A stretch of DNA of 64,000 bases from NCBI GenBank assembly GCA_026692905.1, contig JAPLNL010000046.1, positions 27,631-91,630 of the forward strand, given 5' to 3'. This document shows positions 52,517-61,500 of the stretch, in pieces (within the stretch, counting starts at the first letter, position 1; each line of letters begins with the position of its first letter). The stretch is from Planctomycetota bacterium (lineage in GTDB: Bacteria > Planctomycetota > Planctomycetia > Pirellulales > Pirellulaceae). The notes under the pieces are model-generated. The model worked only from the letters and a program-made list of their open reading frames with translations, ran no database searches and was not told the origin of the DNA. The translations under genes were made by a program, and so were the position numbers.

Positions 52517-54055
52517 TCAATTCGATACTTCTTCGCCCCAGCCCCCGCCGAGTGTTCGATACGTTTTGACGAGGGCAAACAGGATATCGCCTCGCGCGGT
52601 CGCAAGATTTCCTTGGGCGGTTGCTAGGCTACGTTGTGCATCGAGAACCCGGTCAAAGGTGATCAGATTTTGTTCGTATCGAGCTAAGCTGATTTCAACG
52701 GATCGATTTGTCGCAGTAACAACTTTCTCCAATTCGAGAGCACGTTCTTTTTGACGCACGTACTCTACTAGAGCCGACTCCACTTCTTGAACTCCGCGAA
52801 GTACTGCAGCTTCGTAGCGCACGACGCTCTGTTCGTGGCTCGCCTTTCTCGCCTCGATGTTTCGCTTGAGTCGACCAAAGCTTAGGATGTTCCATCGCAG
52901 ACTGGGACCAACCGAGTGGGCCAGGCTGTTGGCGCTGTATAGAACACTGACGTCGCGAGCCTCCACCGAAATGTTGCCGCGGATCGTCAATTGAGGTAAC
53001 CGATCCGCGACGGCAACACCGATTCTCGCATTGGCGGCCATCACATCATAGTGAGCCTTGCGAATATCGGGGCGACGCGAGAGAAGCTCCGCAGGCATGC
53101 CAGGCAGAACATTCTCCACGACCGTCATTGGCAGCTGTCCAAACCCGTCTTCCAGTACAAAGTCAGCGTCAGGAGTTCGACCTAGCAACACCGACAATCG
53201 ATTCAATGCCACCTGCAACTCCTGTTGAAGCGGCGGAATGGACGCGGTGGTGACCGCAACATTAGACTCGGCTTCGGATTGATCCAATTGTCCGACAATG
53301 CCAGCTTCCTGCCTGGCCTGAACGATGTGGAGCGTCTGCTGCTGCAACTCGAGATTCTGTCTTGCAATGTTCAATCTTTGTTGCAGAACGCGAATCTGAA
53401 TGTAGGTGGTCGCGACGTCGGCCAGTAGGGTCACACGAATGTCGTTTAGCGATTCATGCTGCGCTAACAGTTCAGCGCTGGCCGCTTCGACACCGCGTGC
53501 GATCTTGCCCCACAAGTCGATTTCCCAGCTCGAATCCAAGCCGTTGGAATAGCTCCAAAAAGCGCCGACATTGTTTTGACTAATTACTTGATTGCTATTT
53601 TGACTATTTCGTTTGAAGCTCGTGTCGGCGGTGGAATTCACTTGAGGAAAGTACTGCGACTTGGAAACTCCGAGCAGAGCTCGCGACTCTGCAATGCGAT
53701 AGTAGGCCTCGCGAATCGTAAGGTTTTGCTGACTCGCATCGCGAATCAACAACTGAAGCATGGGATCGTCGAAATAATTCCACCACCGGGACAGTTGAGA
53801 ATCAACGGGTAGGTTTTCGACATCCTTGTTTTCGACATCCTTGTTTTCGACATCCTTGTTTTCGACATCCTTGTTTTCGAGCGTCGATTGATAAAAGTAA
53901 GCGTTTAGCTGCGGTGGGTTCGGCTTGGAGAAATCAGGCCCAACTTTGCATCCGGGCAGGCCAATCGCCATCGACACAATTGCCAACCCGAACTGGCGTC
54001 GCGACCAATTCGAGCCGTCGCTTTCGCTTAAGGTTTGGGATGGCGGAGGATTCAT
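52517..54055 (-). CDS. Outer-membrane efflux factor (OprM/NodT-type lipoprotein) with Tat signal
   Basis: This 512-residue protein is an RND/type I outer-membrane factor (TolC-like fold). The lipoprotein signal contains twin Arg, SNWSRRQFGLAIVSMAIGLPGC, with the acylation cysteine in a lipobox, which suggests Tat export. The two OEP repeats are visible: WWNYFDDPMLQLLIRDASQQNLTIREAYYRIAESRALLG..., and the second copy around LLSRRPDIRKAHYDVMAANARIG, followed by EQSVVRYEAAVLRGVQEVESALVEYV. Near the N terminus five-residue NKDVE units repeat four times, a 15-bp tandem repeat in the DNA. I chose the ATG at 54055 over one at 54160, which only adds low-quality residues. It is divergent from the adaptor gene. 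Confidence 0.9.
   Translation of the reverse strand: MNPPPSQTLSESDGSNWSRRQFGLAIVSMAIGLPGCKVGPDFSKPNPPQLNAYFYQSTLENKDVENKDVENKDVENKDVENLPVDSQLSRWWNYFDDPMLQLLIRDASQQNLTIREAYYRIAESRALLGVSKSQYFPQVNSTADTSFKRNSQNSNQVISQNNVGAFWSYSNGLDSSWEIDLWGKIARGVEAASAELLAQHESLNDIRVTLLADVATTYIQIRVLQQRLNIARQNLELQQQTLHIVQARQEAGIVGQLDQSEAESNVAVTTASIPPLQQELQVALNRLSVLLGRTPDADFVLEDGFGQLPMTVVENVLPGMPAELLSRRPDIRKAHYDVMAANARIGVAVADRLPQLTIRGNISVEARDVSVLYSANSLAHSVGPSLRWNILSFGRLKRNIEARKASHEQSVVRYEAAVLRGVQEVESALVEYVRQKERALELEKVVTATNRSVEISLARYEQNLITFDRVLDAQRSLATAQGNLATARGDILFALVKTYRTLGGGWGEEVSN
53814..53880. repeat. 15-bp coding tandem repeat
   Basis: The unit TTTTCGACATCCTTG (plus strand) occurs four times exactly (53814-53873) plus a seven-base partial copy. 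It encodes the repeating Asn-Lys-Asp-Val-Glu of the outer-membrane factor and keeps the frame at any copy number, so length variation would only lengthen or shorten a linker. Confidence 0.95.
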
Positions 54056-54368
54056 TGACGGAAAAAGGGCAAATGCAGTCGATCGTTTTTTTAACAAATG
54101 AAAAGCCAAGTGGTTCTTCGGCATGCACAACCCGCATCTTCGTATCGAAAGGAATCGCACTCACGACTCCCCCAGGCCGGTCAATGAGTTTATGCGCAAA
54201 AGTCACCTTATCCGATTCCATTTTTAGACAGCATTCGCATCAGCCCGTTACACGCCACCAGGTCCCTGAGCTACGAATTCAATAGGCGATCTTCTCGATT
54301 CGAACTCCTAATGGTGTGAGTTCATCCTCGCGGGATCATGGGTCAACCTGGAATAGGACTTTGGGATC
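54056..54368. promoter_or_regulatory. Divergent promoter region for efflux factor and adaptor
   Basis: This 313-base gap separates the leftward outer-membrane-factor gene from the rightward adaptor and giant-protein genes, so it must hold the promoters of both. No dispersed repeat of the families seen elsewhere is present. I cannot assign -10/-35 elements. Confidence 0.55.
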
Positions 54369-55427
54369 TTGAAATTCCTCACAAATGGCTATGCATCCGT
54401 ACTTTCGATTGCCTTGATTGGAGTCGCTTTTGGGTTGTGGACGCGGGATGCAAATTCAAATACGAAACAAGCAAGCGAAACGCCAGGCGGTAGGTTCATC
54501 TCGGAGCATGTGAGGTCAGAAGGCCTCGGACCTGAGCCTTCGGCCGCATCGCATTCTCCGATTACGTTGGAACCATCGACGGAAGTCTCTGTTGCTGATA
54601 CCAAATTCGAGTTAAATCGTCACTCGACGGAACAGACTCAGCGGTCCAACGTGGCATCTGAAGTAGAAATGCTTCCTGGAATCGCACATCCGTTGCAGGT
54701 CGCAGAAATATCGGCTGCCGCTGACGGTCCGCTTTGGAAACTCTTCGTGGCAGAGGGGGATCCTGTCTCCGCGGATACGGTTCTGGCCTTGATTGATAAC
54801 CGGGTTGCGTTGGCGTCCGTCATCGCTGCGCAATCATCCGCCGACCGACAAGCGATGCTTGAAGCGGCCAAAGCCAAAGTCTCGTTAGCAGAACAGTTTT
54901 TAAATCGAATCCAACAGGCTGCTAGCAAAAAAGCCGCCTCAGGCCTGGAGGTCGATGAAGCGAGCAGCCGATTGTCCGAAGCCAAGGCGGCATTGCACGA
55001 GGGTCTCGAAAGTCAACGAGACGCGTTTGCACGCTTGAAGATCGAGCAGGCACGCCTTGAGACCTATGAAATCCGTACACCTTTCGACGGGACCGTCATC
55101 AAAATCTACCCGCATCTGGGAGAGACGGTCTCGCGCGGTGCTCCCATCGTGAAGATCGCTGATATCAACCGCCTCAGATCGGATCTCCACATTCCATTGT
55201 CGCTGGTCGCTTCACGTCGAGTCGGACAATCCCTCGAACTGCGAGCTGATTTACCAGGCCACCCTTTGCTGAACGCAAAGATCCTGTTCATTGCTCCTCT
55301 CATCGATGCTGCGACACAAACCATTCGGGTTGTGGTCGAAATTGAAAATTCAAACAAGCAACTGCCTGCTGGGTTCGCCGTACGATTATCGCATACCGGT
55401 GCCGGCTCCGACTCCAATATTCAATAA
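54369..55427 (+). CDS. HlyD/RND-type periplasmic adaptor (membrane fusion protein)
   Basis: The 352-residue protein has an N-terminal membrane segment (SVLSIALIGVAFGLW) and a linker. A biotinyl-lipoyl half (PLQVAEISAAADGPLWKLFVAEGDPV), a helical hairpin (residues about 160-215), the second lipoyl half (IRTPFDGTVIKIYPHLGETVSRGAPIVKIADINRL) and the start of the beta-barrel domain follow. This is the adaptor that joins an inner-membrane pump to an outer-membrane factor. The start is TTG at 54369. The gene immediately precedes the giant repeat protein (87 bases) on the same strand and is divergent from the outer-membrane factor. No inner-membrane pump (RND or ABC) is in the window. Confidence 0.88.
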   Translation: MKFLTNGYASVLSIALIGVAFGLWTRDANSNTKQASETPGGRFISEHVRSEGLGPEPSAASHSPITLEPSTEVSVADTKFELNRHSTEQTQRSNVASEVEMLPGIAHPLQVAEISAAADGPLWKLFVAEGDPVSADTVLALIDNRVALASVIAAQSSADRQAMLEAAKAKVSLAEQFLNRIQQAASKKAASGLEVDEASSRLSEAKAALHEGLESQRDAFARLKIEQARLETYEIRTPFDGTVIKIYPHLGETVSRGAPIVKIADINRLRSDLHIPLSLVASRRVGQSLELRADLPGHPLLNAKILFIAPLIDAATQTIRVVVEIENSNKQLPAGFAVRLSHTGAGSDSNIQ

Positions 55428-55514
55428 GATCGCTCCGACAGATGTCAGCTCGAATCAACCGCGAAAACGAATTCGACCATATTCTTTTAGTCAACTTCTA
55501 AATACCAAGAAACC

Positions 55515-58500
55515 ATGTCAAAGAAGAATAGCAACAAGTCGAACGCGAGTAGCAAGCAAGACCAATTACAACCGTCTGTCGCCGCGGAGAAAACAAAAGC
55601 TTCCTTCACCACTGACATCTTGGAACCAAGAATTCTGATGTCCGCGACGTGGGTTGATACAACAAACAACCAAGCTGAACTGGATGCCACTGAAGGCGCC
55701 GACACTGGAACGGGCTCGGGCATGGACGATGTCCTAAATGGCCTCGGTGGGGACGACAAACTCTTCGGAAACGGCGGCAACGACCAACTTTTCGGCGGGG
55801 CTGGCAATGACAGCTTGTTCGGTGGAGACGGAAACGACTTGCTCGATGGCGGCACCGGCAATGACAAGATGTTTGGCGGCGACGGCAATGATATATTGGT
55901 GGGTGGCGCCGGGGCTGACCTAGTTGATGGCGGCGCTGGTACCGACACAGTGGATTATTCGAAATCTACAACCGGAGTCACAGCATTGCTGGATGATGTA
56001 GACCAGTGGGGGCCGTATGCTAATCAAAAGTCTGGTGGTCTATCCGGCGATGCAACAGGAGACACTTACAGCAGTGTCGAGAACATCATTGGCTCAAGCA
56101 ATAATGACTATGTCTATGGTGCAGCAACTGGTTCCGATGCAAAGCTCGGTGACGGCAACGACATCTTCGATAACAATCAAACACGAATCGCCCGGGACAC
56201 TGTAGATGGCGGCGCAGGCAACGATACCATTTGGACCGGCAAGGGCGATGACCTTCTGATTGGAGGATTGGGTGACGATAAGCTTTTTGGCGAAGAAGAT
56301 AATGACATACTCCTTGGCGGAGCCGGCAATGATCAGCTGTTGGGTGGTTCTGGAAATGACACTTTGAATGGCGGTAGTGGTGCAGATTATGTTGAAGGCG
56401 GTGACGGAAACGACACCGTCAAAGGTGGTAGCGGAAATGACCAGATCGAGGGTGGATCCGGCGATGACATCCTCATCGGTGACAATGATGCTAGCGACGC
56501 AAGCAACATTGCGCTCGATGGCAACTTTGCAAATACAGGTGTAATAGATGGCTTCCAGACGCGTTCTGCAGGATCGACCTTCAGCAATTGGAAAGTCGAA
56601 TCGGGAACCGTCGACGTCATCGGCAACTATTGGGAGGCCAATGGAGCTGCAGGCAGCATCGATCTTGATGGGGTATCTCCAGGCGCGATCAGCCAATCTA
56701 TCGTGACCGAGCCCGGTCAAACCTACACAATACGATTTGATATGGCTGGCAACTGCGATGCAGGCTCGCCAAACAAGTCCTTGCAACTAACCGCCGGCGA
56801 TGGAACGCAAAAATTTGATTGGACCAAACCCGCTAATTGGTCGCACCAAAAGATGGGCTACGAGACGCGCGAATTCACCTTCGTTGCGACTTCCGAATCG
56901 ACCAAGATTGTCTTCGCCAGTTTGACCCAACCCAACGCCGTCAGTGGCCCTTACTTTGGCCCTGTGATCACTAAGATCAACGTCACTCCTGTCTTGACAG
57001 AAGGTAACGATACACTCAACGGCGGTGATGGCAACGATCAACTTTTCGGCAATGGCGGCAGCGATACACTCAATGGCGGAACCGGCAATGACCAATTATT
57101 TGGTAGCACTGGAAACGACCTTTTGAATGGAGGAGCGGGGAGCGACTTGCTCGATGGTGGTACAGGAACCGATACGGCTAGCTATAGCGATGCATCGCGA
57201 GGTATCGTCGCGGACATGACAACTGGTGTCGTTAGTATCGGAACAGACACAGATACGCTCGTCAGCATCGAACGCATCGAAGGCTCGAGGTTCGATGACA
57301 CGTTTGCATTTAGCAATCCACAGGCAGGCGCAACGTATGCCATCGACGCTGGGGAAGGCCGCAACGTCATCGACTTGAGCCAATACCCTCAAGGCAGTGT
57401 GAAGTTGACCGATAGCTCCGCCGTCATATCGTTGCCAGGTGGCCAAAGCTTTGCGATCCATTTCACCGACATCGACTACATCAAGACCGCCGACGGTGGA
57501 CTGGCGATCTTCGACAAGGTTGCCATCGCGGCCGGTCAAGACATCGCAATTCCTGCTCAGGTACAGCTACCAACCGGCGTGGCTCCATCGCTCGTTGAAG
57601 TGCGAGTATCGGGCGTGCCCGCTGGTGCCCAACTGAGTGCTGGAACCGATATCGGTGGTGGAGCTTGGAAGCTGACAGGCGATCAAGTTGCGAACGTCAA
57701 GATGGTCACTAACGCAGCCGTCAGCGGCCACTTTGATTTAAAATTCAGCGCGAGCATCGAAGACGCCAAGCCAATAATCACTGAAAATTTCAACAACGGT
57801 GCATCGGGTTGGAATGTAAACACAAACGAAGGGGCGGGTAGTGAGTTTACCGGCTTCCTTGGTCGTTTCGGCGGAACCAATGGCCAGCAAGGTGTCTTCA
57901 AGTCATTCCCTGCACCAGCGGGGGTAACGAGCGTCGTCGTTGAATTCGACTTCTACGAAATTGATTCATGGGATGGCGAAGCGTTCCAAGTCTTTGGTAA
58001 CGACAAACTGATTGCTTCGGATACTTTCCAATCGGTAGATCGGGGTATCGACCAAGGAAACGCGAACTCCGTTGCGGTGAACAAAGAGATCCGCAACATG
58101 GGCTTCTCGGGTTTTGAAGATCAAAAGCATCATTATCGCGTCGTCGTGCCAGTTGAAAACGGTCAAGTCAAGCTCGGCTTCGGCTCGACCCTCAATCAAT
58201 CGATCGCTGACGAATCGTGGGCCATCGACAATTTGGTCATCGCATCGAATTCAGCTATCAACGGAACGATCCCGGTCGATATCGCTGCGACTCCACTGAA
58301 GACCGATATCGGAGTGAGTGCATCGATCGAAGGCAGCTTGTCCAAGGGCTATCTCAATCTCGACATAGATCAAACCGGAAAGTCCGACGGAACGATCCAA
58401 ACCGTTCGTCTCGAGAATATACCATCGACTGTCAAGCTAACGGCGGGCACTCAGGTGCAGCCAGGTGTTTGGGAACTCAAGAGCGATCAACTGGAGCACG

Positions 58501-61500
58501 TTCGTATCGAAGGCTCGGTAGCGAGCGCAGCCAACATCACCGTCAAGTCTAACGTCGAAGTACATGACAAGCTTTATAGTGAGGACTTTGAAAAAGGTGC
58601 GAGCGGATGGAGTAGCAATCAAGTCCGCGATGGTGGAGCCGCCTTCTCAAACTTCCTCGGTCGATTCACGCCGATTGGTGGCAATGGCCAACCCCAAGAA
58701 GTGTTCAAGGTTTTTGCAATGCCACCGGGAGTCACTAGTGTCCAAGTCGAATTCGACATGCTCGAACTCGATTCGTGGGACGGTGAAGCGTTCCGCGTCT
58801 TTGCTAACGACCAACAAGTATCCTCGAATAGCTTTTTCACTCGATACAGTGCCTACGGACTCGATGGAAACCAAGGGGCTGCAACCGTCACCGACCTTGG
58901 TGTAACGAACCAAGGCTTCAGCGATTGGGCTGATCAACGTCACCACTTCAAGTTGAACGTGCCTGTTGTGAACGGCCAATTGAAACTCGGTTTCGGCTCG
59001 ACGCTCGATCAACTCTCCGGCGATGAATCATGGGGACTCGACAACCTCAAAATTTCGATTCCACGAACGGTGGAAACAACAAGCTCGTTCAGCTTGGTAT
59101 CCGATGCTGTCGATGCGCACTTGGCAGCAGCTACAGTGGATTTGACATCGTCGGTTTCGAGCAATTTGCCAGTCGAATTTGATATCAAGGGCGGCGATTC
59201 TGTGAAGCTATCACTTGCGATCAGCGACAAGATCGCTCCCGATCAAGCCGAGATTCGCATCTCGGGTGTCCCAGCAGGTACGAAGCTGTCGGCCGGAACC
59301 GACATCGGTCAAGGTGAGTGGCGATTGACTGCCAACGAACTTAAGGACTTGAGTCTTACCACAAATCCGCTCGTCAGTGGTGACTTCAATTTGCGCGTTG
59401 AAACATCGATCAAGAGCCCTGAGCCGTTGTTCGTCGAGAATTTTGACAAGGGTGCAACAGGCTGGAGTCTCAACACAACCGAATCGAGCGGTGCCTTCGG
59501 CGGCACACTTGGTCGATTCGGTGGCACCGACGGCCAACAAGGTGTCTTCAAGACTTACGATGTTCCAGCTGGTGTGAAGAGCGTTGTCGTTGAATTCGAC
59601 TTCAATGAAATCGATTCATGGGATGGCGAAAAGTTCCAAGTCTTCGGTAACAACCAATTGCTCGTGAGTGATACCTACCAAGGTGTAGGTCGTGGCTTCG
59701 ATCAAGGTGGCGATTTCTCGAAGGCAGTCGGCGCCGAAGCAAATCAAGGCTTCAGCGGATGGACCGACCAAAAGCATCGTTACCGAATCGTGTTGCCTGT
59801 CGAGAATGGGCAAGTCAAACTCGGATTCGGTTCGACTCTCAATCAGTCCATCGCAGATGAATCCTGGAGCATTGACAACCTCGTTATCTCCGCCAACAGC
59901 ACGGTCGTGAAGACCGTTGCGCTCGATGTTGTATCACCATTGACGATCAACGCAACAACCGTCGGGGATTTGGCCGATGGACCAGTTGCCCTCAAGCTTG
60001 AACCTCAAGGAGCAGGCGTAGGAACGCTGCAGTCAGTCCGTATTGAAAACGTTCCCGCCGGAATGACGTTATCGACAGGAACGAAGCTGCCGGACGGTTC
60101 ATGGCAATTGACCAATAACCAATTGGCCAATTTGCAAGTGTCCGGCGAATTACCCGCGACCGACTTGACGATCAAGTCGACTTTCGCAGCCAAGAGCACG
60201 ATCTACTCAGAAGACTTCGAGAATGGTGCAAGCGGATGGAGCAGCAACGCGGTTAGCGATGGTGGCCAAGCTCTCACTAAATTCCTCGGTCGCTTCGATG
60301 ATATCGGCGGCAATGATTGGGGAAAACAGTCGGTATCGAAGGTCTTCAATGCACCTCCTGGAGTGACCGAAGTCCAAGTTCAATTCGACTTCCTCGAGCT
60401 CGACTCATGGGACGGTGAGCAGTTCCGTGTCTTCGCAAACGACAAACAGATTTCAGCTCAACAGTTCTTTACTGAGTACAGCGCGTATGGTCGTGATGGA
60501 AATAAAACCGACTCGGTAGCGCTCGATGATGGTACCAAGAACCAAGGCTTCAGCGGCTGGGCAGATCAACGCCATCGCTACACAGTGACCGTTCCAGTCG
60601 TGAACGGTCAATTCAAAGTTGGCTTCGGCGCAACCATCGATCAAGGTCCGGACGATGAGGCGTGGGGTATCGATAACTTCAAAGTCACCGCCACGAAGAC
60701 GATTGAAACCGCTTCGACCTTAACGATCAATAGCCGCAATGTCATGGGTACAGCTGGCAATGACACCTTCGCCGCAGGTGCCAAGGCAGAAGCGTTCATC
60801 GGAAAAGATGGCCTCGATACCGTCGACTATTCGAAGTCAGCACAAGGTGTCGCGGTCAAACTAGATGACACCGACCAATCGGGTCCTTATGCCAATCAGA
60901 AGGCAGGAGGAATCGGAGGTGATGCGCAAGGTGATAATTACAAGAGCATCGAGAACATAATCGGTTCATCGAAGGACGACTATGTCTACGGTGCCAATGC
61001 AGGAACCAACGCAAAGCTCGGCGATGGCAATGATACGTTTGATAACAGCTTCCTCAACAATGCAGCAGACGTCGTCGATGGTGGCAATGGAAACGATACA
61101 ATTTCGACAGGCGGTGGCAATGACACATTGATCGGCGGCGCTGGTGACGATCGTCTCTATGGCGAAGATGGCGACGACACGTTGATCGGTGGTAGCGGCA
61201 ACGAAGTCATCGATGGTGGCGCCGGCAACGATGTTGCTGTCTTCTCAGGCAATCGTGTTGACTACGATGTCATCCGCAACGCAGACGGAACGACGACCGT
61301 CATTGACCGAAGTACTGCCGATGGTACCGACCGAATCATCAACGTCGAATCGTTACGATTCGCTGACCAAACATTAACGAACGACCAAGGCAACTGGACT
61401 TTGCGAGGTACCTCGGGCAATGACAGCCTTGTCGGAACACGAGCAGCAGACAACATCGATGGCGGCGCTGGCAATGACAACATCAAAGGTGGCGCCGGCA

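Noticed and set aside
53814..53880. 15-bp tandem repeat as a CRISPR or regulatory array
   Set aside because: It is inside a coding frame, has no spacers and encodes a repeated pentapeptide.
55487..55948. 153-codon minus-strand Pro/Ser-rich frame
   Set aside because: It is the antisense of the first RTX array, whose GGxGxD repeats give Pro/Ser-rich translations; the plus-strand frame explains the region.
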